A stretch of 64,000 bases of DNA from Amorphophallus konjac (Eukaryota; Streptophyta; Magnoliopsida; Alismatales; Araceae), in NCBI GenBank assembly GCA_022559845.1, contig CM040117.1, forward strand, positions 17,508,856 to 17,572,855. Direction: 5' to 3'. This document shows, one piece after another, positions 10,641-21,150 of the stretch; position 1 is the stretch's first letter, and every line of letters begins with the position of its first letter. Position numbers and translations under genes: made by a program. The notes below the pieces were generated by a model that saw nothing but the letters and a program-made list of their open reading frames with translations, was not told where the DNA came from and did no database searches.

Positions 10641-12285
10641 TCATCCTTTAGAAAATGTCATTGGTAGCTTGAATGACCCACCTAGAACAAGGTCACATTT
10701 TAGAATTGTGGCAGAATTAGATCAACTTGCTCTTGTCTCCCAGATTGAATCCAAGAATATTGATGAGGCATTGAAAGATGAAAACTGGATAAATTCAATG
10801 GAAGATGAGTTAAACCAGTTTGAAAGAAATAATGTTTGGCATCTTGTTCCTAGAGCTTCATCACAATCTGTCATAGGCACTAAGTGGGTTTTTAGGAACA
10901 AACTAAGTGAGGATGGCAAGATAATAAGAAACAAGGCTAGATTGGTGGCTCAAGGGTATAATCAAGAGTTTGGGGTAGACTTTGATAAATCTTATGCCCC
11001 AGTTGCTAGACTCGAAGCCATCAGAATTTTACTTGCCTTTGCATGCTCCCTTAGAATAAAGCTGTATCAAATAGATGTAAAAAGTACTTTCTTGAATGGC
11101 TTGATCAAAGAAGAAGTCTATGTTGAGCAGCCCCCTGGCTTTGAGAATTCTAACCATGCAGATTTTATATACAAGCTAGACAGGGCGCTTTATGGACTTA
11201 AGCAAGCACCAAGAGCTTGGTATGAGAGACTAAGCTCGTTCCTCATTGAAAAAGGGTACACACGAGGTAAGGTAGATCAAACACTTTTCATCAAGAAGCA
11301 AGGTAAGAACATCTTCATTGTTCAAATTTATGTTGATGATATTGTGTTTGGTTCTACTAAATCTGAAATGTGTGAGGAATTTGCTAACCTCATGACTAGC
11401 GAACTTGAGATGAGCCTAATGGGAGAACTCCAATTCTTTCTCGGTTTGCAGGTCAACCAAGGACAAGATGGGTGCTTCATAAGTCAAGCCAAATACATCA
11501 AGGAGCTGCTGAAAAGATTTGACATGATGAACAATAAAATCATTGCAACTCCTATGAGCACCACAACATCACTGGATTCAGATGAAAATGGTAAATTAGT
11601 GGATACAAAGATCTATAGAGGTATGATCGGCTCTTTACTTTACTTGACTGCATCTCGACCAGATATCCAGTTTAGTGTATGCCTTTGTGCTAGATTTCAA
11701 GCTAGTCCTAGAGAATCCCACTTGACTGCCGTCAAACGTATCCTTAGATATCTTGCCAGCACTCAAGATTTGAGATTGTGGTATCCGTCATCATGTGATT
11801 TATCTCTTATATCTTATTCTGATGCGGACTATGCTGGATGCAAGCTGGATCGCAAAAGTACTAGTGGCTACTGCCAATTTCTGGGCGGGTGTTTAGTTTC
11901 TTAGGCCTCTAGTAAATAACACTCGGTTGCCCTCTCAACCGCAGAGGCAGAATATGTTGCTGCAGGGAGCTGTGGCACCCAAGTGTTGTGGATTAAACAC
12001 CAACTCCAAGATTACTTAATGGATCTTAGTTGTGTCCCGATTCTGTGTGATAACACTAGTGCTATCAACCTTGCAAAAAATCCAGTCCAGCACTCTAGGA
12101 CTAAGCATATTGAGATTAGGCATCATTTCATTAGAGATGAGGTCGTTAAGAAAAATTTTGAACTGCATTTTGTTGGTACTCTAAATCAAATTGCTGATAT
12201 TTTCACCAAGCCCTTGTGTAATGATAGGTTTTCAACACTCAGAAGGGAGCTTGGTCTTTGCCGACCTCAGTCCAATAAAAATTGA
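10641..12285 (+). pseudogene. pol: Element A pol: reverse transcriptase and RNase H
   Basis: This frame opens near 10620 after a frameshift and encodes a copia RT: KWVFRNKLSEDGKIIRNKAR, LVAQGYNQEFGVDFDKSYAP, LYQIDVKSTFLNG, LYGLKQAPRAWYE and the catalytic YVDD (11329-11340). RNase H follows with SYSDADYAGCKLDRKSTSGY, TAEAEYVAAGSC and CDNTSAINLAKNP. Stops occur near 11904 and 11917 between the first two RNase H blocks. The protein ends with the usual copia tail (HIEIRHHFIRDEV, QIADIFTKPL) at 12285. The RT catalytic residues are intact. No env-like gene is visible downstream. Confidence 0.94.
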
Positions 12286-14170
12286 AATGATGACTTTGTT
12301 CAATTTAGTTGTGTGTTTTTTTTTGCAGATTGGTGTCCATGTATTGTTTATATATAAATATGTCATTTTGCATATGGTGTAGCATTGCATGTAGTCATGA
12401 TGCATAATAAAATTGAATTCATGTTCATAATGTATTGTATAGTTTCTTGTAGCATCCTTCTTGCATGGCCATGGTATATTAAATGTTGATGTATGGAAAG
12501 GCAGGTTATGCTTGCCTTGAAGCACTCAATATGCGTGAGGTTTCACCTCCGCCAAGTACCATGCGTCACTGTCGCATATAGGCCATATAGTAAGGGGGAG
12601 TTATCTCTTTACAGCATTCATGCATATGTTTCATCTTCATTCTGTTGCATTTAATAAGTGTACAACTATGTGTTGGTTCATACATTTTATGTCTATCAAA
12701 TTCATGTTTGATCAGGTCAACCCCTGCATGGTTCTAGTCAACATCTCCTTGACATTCGTCATTCCACTTGATTACAAACATAACTCCTTGAGTGCATTCA
12801 CTGCATATCCTTAGGGGGAGTCCTGCTGCTATTCTTACTCTCTTGCAATCTGAACTTCATGGCTTATAGTCTGAATATGAGATCATGAGACCGACAGAAC
12901 TACGACGTAAGAGCTTTCTATTATATGCCCTGATGATTGTCCATCCAATGAAAATGGTTCAGATTTAATAATTTCTTTGAAGTTCAAAAATATTTAGTCT
13001 GAAATCATCTATGTTCTGTGGTTTTAATAGACCTTAACTAGAGATTGCATATTGCTTTGCATGACTATCCTGAAATCTGAAAATCCAAACGTCATGATAA
13101 TTTTGGTGATACTCTAGAGCTTAGTATTGTTTCTAAACATCTTGATGAGCTGGAATTCTTGGAAATCAATTTGACATAGCAATGATATTTTTGCACGGAA
13201 AAATATGTCACGTCATCAAATCAAGTGACGAATGATATGTCATGATGTGCCCCTGTTATCTCTGTCTTAATTATATTTGGACTCTAGGCAGAGCACTAGC
13301 ATAATTGCTGAGAAATATATCTTCTCATCATAGAAATGAGATTGGATATGTCATGACGTGACTTTGCTATCTCTGTTCATTCTGCAGCATAATCGTCAGT
13401 CTTGCTAAATACCTAGGGATACTGGCGTCTAAACAACGTGTATTCTTACGGCTAGGAGGCATGTACTAGACTTGATTGCTCGTAAAATATGAGTCATGTG
13501 CCGTTAAATTCAAAAGATATTGAAAATCAAATTTGTTGAACTCATCAAATTCCATGCTTTAGTCATGATTGTTTAGCCTCAATACTAGTTTGTGTGTTAT
13601 TCCCTTTGTAGTTATTGAATATGGATATATAAGACAAGGGAAGGTTAAACACTGCCATGATATGCACTTTTAGTTCATTTCTATTACAACATGGATGTAG
13701 ATGCCTTTCGAACTCTATTTATGATCTCAGATTTCATTAGCTTTGAACCATATATGTTGCTCGCGGTATGTTTCAGGTTTGCATATAATGGCTTGCTCTC
13801 CACTCTCATTCACCTCTGGTCTCTCAGACATTAGTCACCTTCTCTATCTAATCCCTCCTTTTTACTACTGTCAAAGGGGGAGAAAATGTCTTGTTGTGAG
13901 TCCTTTAATACCTTTGTCCGTCCTTTATGCGGTCTTTGTGAGTTGTCAAAGGGGGAGAGAACTTTGTGTGCTTTGAGTCTGCATATGTGATAGGGGTTTG
14001 TGCATAGCATTCACATGCTTTGATCATCCATGCATACATATCCGCATTCACATGCTTTCACTATCATGGATCATGAGCTGCACATGTCGCATATGTCATA
14101 AACTTTGCCATTTTGGATATTCCTGCCACATAATGACTCACAGTGTTGCCATCATCAAAAAGGGGGAGAA
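12286..14170 (+). other. Element A 3' non-coding region with repeated polypurine motifs
   Basis: No gene is recognisable in these 1.9 kb. At least five GGGGGAG polypurine motifs occur, at about 12593, 12814, 13876, 13948 and 14161, the last abutting the 3' LTR. Several blocks resemble the matching region of element B (21151-23548), for example TACCATG(C/G)GTCACT and CTATCTCTGTTCAT. Repeated polypurine tracts in this region are a known Sirevirus trait. Small open frames here match no family I know. Confidence 0.75.
14157..14169 (+). promoter_or_regulatory. Polypurine tract of element A
   Basis: AAAAAGGGGGAGAA lies directly before the 3' LTR start at 14171, the expected place and composition for the plus-strand primer. 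Confidence 0.85.
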
Positions 14171-15451
14171 TGTTGTGCCCCTATAATCATTTGAGTCTTC
14201 CTATGGTTTAGGTCATTCGACATCGTCTTGTGGTCATTTGAGTTATTGGATATTCTTGATTTTGATAATAGCTAAACACTATAAGTCATTATTGTTTTAA
14301 CTCTCATATGATTGACATACGTGATGTTTTGTTCATGACAAATATGCCAATGAATTGCCAAGGAATGAAGTGGAGATGGCAAATGTGAAAGCTCAAATGT
14401 TGAGCCCCCGGAACAAAATTTTGATTATAAGAGCGATATAATCAACAGAAATCTTCAAGACTATCAAGGGTGATGCCACAGACATGAACGGGCTGCTAAA
14501 GGAGTCAAGTGATGGAGCTAAAGTAGTTAACGGACCGACCCGGGAAAGCCCGGGGTCTGCCCAGCTGGCGGTCGACCGCCAGCACAGGGGCGGTCGATCG
14601 CCCCAGCCAGCAACCCCCAGATTACAACTCTTTCAGTAGCGGTCGACCGCCAGCCCAGTAGCGGTCGACCGGAATTTCTAGGAACCGCCCGTTTGCAGGT
14701 TTCTCAGTAGCGGTCGACCACCAGAAGCTGCAGGTCGACCGCCAGCCCCGAGCCTTCAATGTTGACTTTGTTTTCCACTTCGAGAAGAGCCCCTTTCCTT
14801 GTATTTGTTTAACCCCAAAGTCACCCAATCCCCCATGGATTGTGGATCTGGTCTGGGGGATATCCAAGGACCATTCAAAGTCTATAAAACCAATACAAGA
14901 GTGTTGGAAACCCTAAGGCTAAGAGGGGAGATCAAAGGAGGCTGCAAGGGTGTGTTCAAGGGAGAGGAGTTCGAGTACTGTAGCCGTGAACAGTACTCCG
15001 GGAAGAAGTTCTTCATCAAATCCTCAAGTGATTGAAGCTACTTCAAGAGGAGATCAACCCCAAGCCAAGTGAATATAAAGTTGCAACCATCATCCTCTTC
15101 CTCATCTCAAGGTGATCCATAGAAGCTCATTCTCAAGGGAGATCAAATCTGCATCCTTCATCTTCTTCATCAACTCAAGGTGATCCAAGGAAGACCATGT
15201 CACAAGGAAGAAGATACCATTGAAGAATCAGATTCAAGCTTCAGAAATCTCAGACAAGATTTTTTCTCTTTGAGCATATTTTATATCTTGTTTGAGTGTT
15301 TTCATATCTTGTTCTTTTTCATTTCATTCAAATATTTGAAACTGAAGATCATCCCTACCGGTGGTTAGTAGGAAGGCAATCGGAAGTTATCTGATCTGCG
15401 GTGTTGACGTCCCTACCTGTGGTTAGTAGGAAGGCAATCAGAGGTCTTTTC
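14171..15451 (+). repeat. Element A 3' LTR, first part (interrupted by B)
   Basis: This repeats 5323-6603 of the 5' LTR, with the GTCGAC cluster at about 14560-14745 and a TATA box near 14883. It stops at the ttttc duplication (15447-15451), where element B begins, downstream of the TATA box. Confidence 0.95.
15447..15451. repeat. Target-site duplication of element B, left copy
   Basis: The sequence ttttc flanks B on the left and recurs at 26714-26718. Joining the flanks regenerates the uninterrupted A LTR as seen at 6599-6608. Confidence 0.93.
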
Positions 15452-15754
15452 TGTTGTGCCCCTGTGGTTTTGATGATGGTTTTGATGATTGGTTTTTGAT
15501 GTGAGTTAATCACTGTGAGTCATCTTGCTGTGTGAGTCATCATGCTGTTATTCAGTTATTTTCTGATCATAACTCAGTCTATCAAATGTTCAGTCATCTT
15601 GCTGCTCAGTTTAGTTTAACATATTTGATGTTCAGTCATGTTAACTGATGCATAAAGCATTCATTGCTACACTCTACTTAGTTAGTATGAACAGTAGTGG
15701 GTCGACCCACCCTTGCTGATGCGTCGACCCATCAGAACACTGACTGTCTGGGTA

Positions 15755-17470
15755 TCAAAGTCTGTACATCAGCTTGATCGAGTAAGTCTGTACAGCATGC
15801 CTTAGTGTTCATATCATTAAGTCTGTACATTGGCATCTCTTCTTCAAGTATGTACACCGGGCATCTTCTAATTGAAGTCAGTACAGCCAATGCACTTAAC
15901 TGAAGTCTATACACTGGTTTGTCTAACTTCAACTCTATACATCCGATTACGGTTGCAGTGTTCACCAAGTCTATACATCGCCTTCTGCAAGCATTCTTCA
16001 AGTATGTACAGCCTGTGCATTGCTTCACAACAAGTCTAGACATCCTGGTTGTAGTCTAAGTCTACACATCCTGCTAGGTCGGACTTTAAAGTCTGTACAC
16101 TGCGCACCACTGTACAAGTCCATACAATGGCTATTGAACTGTGAAGTCTATACATCGTTTCATTCACACTGGAAGTCTATACATTAGACTGTGGCAAAGT
16201 CTATTCATTCGTTTCCAGAAGTTCAAGTCCATACATTGATCGTTTGGGTAACAAAGTCTATACATCGCCTTCAAGGCATCAAGTCTATACAGTGGACTAT
16301 GCTTCAAGCATTGGCCAAGTCTGTACATCGACCTGTTCACTCGTATGAGCAAGTCTATACATTGGTCGGTGGCAAGTCTATACATTGCTTTGCTTTACCT
16401 ACGTTCAAGACCACCAAGTTTGTACATTGGGTAAAGTCTACACATCGCCTTGGTCACTTGCCTCAAACTCTATACACTGTGAACATTCAAGTCTGTACAG
16501 ACTTCACTTCAATCAAGTGTGTACATCGTTAAGCTGCCTTTGTGCCGAAGGAAGTCTATACAGTGGTCTTCATTTCGTCAAGTCTGTACATTGGTTTCAA
16601 CTCTCCAAGTCTGTACATCGCTTGCAGCTTCAATGTCCATACAACCATAGCAAGTCTGTACATTGACACCTTACCTTCATTCAGAACCTCAAGTCTATAC
16701 ACTTGTTTCTAAGGCAAAGTCTATACAATCGTCTTCATAGGTTTCAAGTCTGTACAGCATGCCTTGCTATTCACAGCCTTTAAAGTCTGTACATTGTCCT
16801 CGCATCGGCAAGTCTGTACATTGGCTTCATATGCTCCTAAGTCTATACATCGGTCCTCAAGCGTTACAAGTCTGTACATTAGTTCAGACTCTTCAAAGTC
16901 TGTACATTGGGCCTTCAAGCTTTTGAAGTCTAAACACTGGCTTACTCTTCAAGTCTGTACAGCATGCCTTGATGCAGAGTCTATTCATCGCTGTTGAGTT
17001 AAAGTCTGTACAGTCGTTCCTTTGGCTAAAGTCTACACATCGTGTCGTCTATACACTCGACTGCCCTGCTTTGCTTCAAGTCTGTACAGTCTCTCCCTCA
17101 GCAAGCCTATACACTAGAGTCGTCAGCTGCAAGGACAGCATGTCTGTACATTGGTTCTCATGCATGTTAACACCAAGTCTATACATTGCATTCATGCATT
17201 GTTCTTCACAGGAAAGTCTGTACACTGTGTTCTCTCGCACGCAAACAAAGTGTGTACAGCCTGTGCTTGCATTAGTAAGTCTACACACTCGATTCATTCA
17301 TGCATTTCACAGAAGTCTATACACTCCTTCCTATTATCATAATGCATTCTTCAGCAAGTATATACACTGAGCTCGCATGAAGACTTCTAAGTCTATACAC
17401 TCCCTCACACTGTACACACTTGCTGTATTGATATCTATAAGTCTATACATTGCTGAACTATGTACAGTCT
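15755..17470. repeat. Array of about 58 AAGTCTRTACA motifs (B 5' LTR)
   Basis: I count about 58 near-copies of AAGTCTRTACA, usually followed by YYG, at a mean spacing near 30 bp, all in the same direction. Position 7 alternates irregularly between G and A. Spacers vary in sequence but many end in TTC or CAA before the next motif. One unit at 16489-16504 is a perfect 16-base palindrome. The array fills U3 up to about 170 bp before the TATA box. It is copied with few changes in the 3' LTR at 23855-25567. Function is unknown; the placement suggests a cis-regulatory or structural role. Confidence 0.9.
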
Positions 17471-17644
17471 GTGTTAATTTTGTCCATCGACTGAACTCCT
17501 CAGTTACTCTTGCAGGTGTTCTGGCACGTGAACCAAAGAAATGTATGGCACGTGATCCAAGGAGCTGAGATGCTGACACGTGGCCAAATACTTGGGCGGG
17601 AAATGTGGAGGCCACACGCGCCCAGTGCTGCCCCTGCTCGAGCT

Positions 17645-17652
17645 GCTATAAA
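17645..17652 (+). promoter_or_regulatory. TATA box of element B 5' LTR
   Basis: CTATAAAG follows a stretch with G-box-like CACGTG and GGCACGTG sequences (17525-17585) and precedes a GA-rich leader. The same arrangement is at about 25742 in the 3' LTR. Confidence 0.75.
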
Positions 17653-18631
17653 GGGTAGTCTCCGTTGTCTGAAGGAGGCTGATCGAAGTTGAGAGAGTAG
17701 AAGCTGTGAAGAAAAAGTAGAGTGCAGAGAGGTCTTCGATCCAGTGAAGAAAAGAAAGAAAAGAAGAGAGTGAGAGTGAGAGCAAAAGAAGGAAAAGAGA
17801 GAGATAGTGCTCGTGAGAAGTGAGAAGAAAGAGAGAAGAAAGAGAAGCAGAAAGAAGAGGAAGAAAAGAAGAGGAGGAGAGAGTCTATTGCAGATCAGTT
17901 CAGTCTGTTCGTGGATCAAATCCAGAACGACTATGCTCATTGAGAGCTACATCTCTTGTGTTTCATTTCCAACTTTTGTTGCTATGTTTTTTATGTTTCT
18001 TTATTTTTTCTTTTGTTTCTTTGGTTAGCCTTGTTCTTCCGATTGCCCTGCTGGGGATCGGGTTCCTCCTGTGGATTCAGGAGAAGGGAGACTTGTCTCC
18101 GGTTCTGGGCTTGTGGCTTGCAAGTCCAGGGGTCCCTCCGGTTGGAGGAAGAGAGGTCTGCGACCTCTGGTTGCTAGTGACTGGGAGTCACTAGCGGGTT
18201 CCCTCCTGGTCTGGAGGAAGAGAGACTTCGGTCTCTGGTTTCCAAGTGGCTGGGAGTCACTTGGGGTGTCCCTCCGGTTGGGAGGAAGAGGGGAGGCTGT
18301 TCCCCTGGTCAAGCTGTGTGGCAGCACCTTGTTCACAGATTGAGTCTGCTTGGTTCTAGCGTTTGCTAGTGAAGTCTCACTCCGGTTGGGATTGAGGGGT
18401 GGATGTAGGTCTGGAGGACCGAACCACCTAAAAATCTATTGAGCAGTGGTTTGCTTTGTGTGTTTGCTTCCGCTAGATGCTTGGATAGGCACGCTCCATG
18501 TGCTTGCTCATAAGTTTAATTGAATCAGTTTTATTCTGTGATTGCGTCTAGCATCTGAGTTTTTATTTGGGCATTATTCGTAGCAGGATACATTCACCCC
18601 CCTCTGTATCCGGGCCTAGCACCCTAACAAT

Positions 18632-18643
18632 TGGTATCAGAGC
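18632..18643 (+). promoter_or_regulatory. Element B primer-binding site
   Basis: TGGTATCAGAGC, complementary to initiator-Met tRNA, lies two bases after the LTR end at 18629. Confidence 0.95.
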
Positions 18644-18744
18644 GGTGTCTGCTTAGAAGGTCCAGCGACCTGCAGATCCGATCCTGCTGTCTTCGGTGCT
18701 AATTTGTTTTTAGTGCATCAATATTCCTGTTGCATTGAATTTTC

Positions 18745-21150
18745 TTGTTATTTGTTCTCATGGCCCATCCACCAATTTTCAGTGGTACGCATTTTAATGT
18801 ATGGTTTGCTGGTCTGAAGAATTATGCTAATTCTGTTAATCCAGACCTGTGGAAAGTAATTTCACACGGTCCTCATGAACTACCAAAGAAAAAGTCCAAA
18901 TGGACTGACAGTCACAAATCTATGCATGAAGAGAACCAGATAGCTATAAACCTAATAAAGGCAGCTACTGATAGAGCTTTTCATTCATGTTTCTTTGATT
19001 GCAGTTCTGCTAAAGATATTCTGGACATGCTGAAGCGAACTCAGAAGAGGAATGAGGACAGCTGCATGATGGCTGACAGAAGCAATCAAAGCAGCAGTCA
19101 AAATGAAGATGATGATGATGAGGTAAATCTCTTCGAGAATTTTTCTCTTGATGATTGGGAGAATGCATATGCTGAATTGTTAGAGTCACATGAGAGCTTA
19201 AGAAAGCAGTATAAAAAATTGAAGAAGGGTACTGGGTCAGTTAGTTCAAGTTCTCCATGTAGAAATTGTGTTGAATTGAAAAATGCTCATGATGCCTGTA
19301 TGTCTGATTTTCAAATGTTGAAGAAACAAATCTCATTATTGAAAACTGAGAATCAAGATCATATAAATGTGATATCTGAACTCAAAGAAAAATTCAAGTC
19401 AGATAATGATAATCAGACTCTTGTTAACCATCATGACCAGTATAAAAAATTGCTGAAAAACTTTGAAAGTGTGAACTCAGATTTAAACAAGCTAAAATCT
19501 GAAAATGATTCCCTGAGAAAATCATTTAATGAAAATGATAAAAAATTTGAGAAACTTGAGCAGGAGAAGAACTTGTTTGCTGAAAAATTCAATGCCATAA
19601 AATCTGTAAATATAGAATAACAGAAAGATCTGGAGAAACAGCAAAAAGAATTAAAGGAATTTGAGGCTGAAAGAAAACTTGGAGTTAACTCAGATGATCA
19701 AACTCTAATAAATGAATTGGTTCAGAATGACAAACTTAAGGAAGAAAATGAGAAATTGAAAATGCTGAACTCCACTATGTCTGAGAGACTTCTGGCCTTA
19801 GAAAGAGGAAAAACTGTTTGCATTGAAGATTCTGATAAACTGAGCAATCTGGAAAATGAAATTGAGAAATATAAAACTGCTAACAAAGTTTTGAATGAAG
19901 CTATGAATTGCAGTTAGCAAGAGATTGCCAGTTATGAGTTACACATTTCCTCACTAGAAAATGAAATTCAAGATCTGAAAACATCTCTGTCAAAGTTTGT
20001 GAGTGGTCAAGAGAATCTGGACAGGTTGTTAGGAGTTAAGGTCAATACTCAAAAGGAAGGGTTAGGCTACAACAATGTCAATAAAAAGGCTTTCAAAAAC
20101 AAGCTAATGACATCTTTTATCAAAGCATCAGATGTAGCCACCACCTCAGAAAATAAACAACCAAATGTTCAGAAGAATCAGAAACAAACTGGAAAAATGG
20201 AAAAGGTCAGTCATGTGAAGAAAGGAGTGAATCACATTGAAAAAATGCATGCTATACATCACTCGAACTTTCCTGCCACCAAGAAAAAGACTGATTTTAA
20301 ATATGTTGAGAAAGTTCAATCTGTGCTTGACATGAATGCACATACACATGCACATAAAAACAAGAATTCATGTCATTACTGTGGTAGGGTTGGCCACATT
20401 ATGGATAATTACTTCATTCTGAAACAAGATAACAAAAAGCATGCTAGGAAACATGTCTCTGCTCAGAACAAAAAGACTGCTCAGAACAAAAAGAAAACTG
20501 AATGCTATCACTGTGGCAAATTGGGCCACAGGGCCATTGAATGCTGGCATGCTCAGGGTAGACAATTCAATTCTAAAACTGTTAAACTCCCTGCAAATGG
20601 AAATATTTTTGGAAGAAATATTTTTAGAGGCAAGCACAATGAGTGCTTCAAATGTGGGAAGTATGGCCACACAGTCAAGGACTGTTGGCACATTCAGAAG
20701 AATTCTTTTAACCCCCATGTTATCAAATTCTCTGCCAGAAAATCTGTGAGCTTTTCATGCTATAACTGTGGGAAGCCAGGCCATAGAGCTGCTGAATGTT
20801 GGCTGGTCGATTTTAGTAAACAGAATTTTAATTTTGTCAACAACAAAAAATTTCATGCATATGCACATGGATTTCATGCTAACAAGAATGTGCATAGATT
20901 AAATCTGAAATCTGGAGTATCTACTATCATTATAGTAAACAGAACTCTCTCTCTGCCGATAAACTTCATGACAACAGTAATGTGCATAAGAAGAATTTGA
21001 AATCTGCTAATTCATGTCATTACTGTGGTCAAATTGGTCATTCAATGAATAATTGCTACTTGATGAAATCTGATGACCATGCTGCTAGAAATGTGCTGAG
21101 AAAACCTGCTAGAAGTAATACTGTCATGTCAGGACCCAAGACTTCTTAGG
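18745..21150 (+). pseudogene. gag: Element B gag-like protein with coiled coils and zinc knuckles
   Basis: The likely start is the ATG at 18760 (MAHPPIFSGTHFNVWF); an in-frame ATG at 18745 precedes it. The first 100 residues are the N-terminus of a copia Gag core, which then breaks off and joins directly to the acidic block EDDDDEVNLFENFSLDDWEN, equivalent to the post-knuckle part of A's Gag. The middle of the core is therefore missing. Long coiled coils follow, then ENLDRLLGVKVNTQKEGLGY near 20011-20070, then five CCHC knuckles. In-frame stops lie at 19618-19620 and 19915-19917, and a frameshift between about 20900 and 20960. No protease motif follows the stop near 21148. Confidence 0.9.
20368..21066 (+). 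other. Five CCHC zinc knuckles in the element B protein
   Basis: Knuckles in order are CHYCGRVGHIMDNY (fourth ligand replaced by Tyr), CYHCGKLGHRAIEC, CFKCGKYGHTVKDC, CYNCGKPGHRAAEC and, after the frameshift, CHYCGQIGHSMNNC. Spacing is 40-70 residues. Element A has one knuckle plus one remnant in the same protein. The repeated CYHCGK.GH...ECW pattern points to duplication within this family. Nucleic-acid binding is the established role of such knuckles. Confidence 0.92.

Larger units (their letters stand above)
15452..18629 (+). repeat. Element B 5' LTR
   Basis: This 3178 bp LTR has three parts: a leader with two GTCGAC palindromes (near 15699 and 15722), the AAGTCTRTACA array (15755-17470), and a promoter with TATA box at 17645 followed by a purine-rich transcribed stretch and the repeated block GGGAGTCACT near 18183-18260. 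It ends GCACCCTAACA before the primer site. Open frames of 90-146 residues here run across the array or the low-complexity stretch and look non-coding. Confidence 0.93.

Noticed and set aside
16164..17370. Proteins of 70-133 residues with KSIHR, SLYIA or MYRL repeats
   Set aside because: The motif has no stop in any plus-strand frame and reads MYRL or VQT on the minus strand, so frames open on both strands by composition. Frames are not conserved over the whole array.
15755..17470. CRISPR array
   Set aside because: The repeat is short (11 bases) and degenerate, spacing varies, there are no cas genes, and it lies inside plant LTRs duplicated at both ends of an element.
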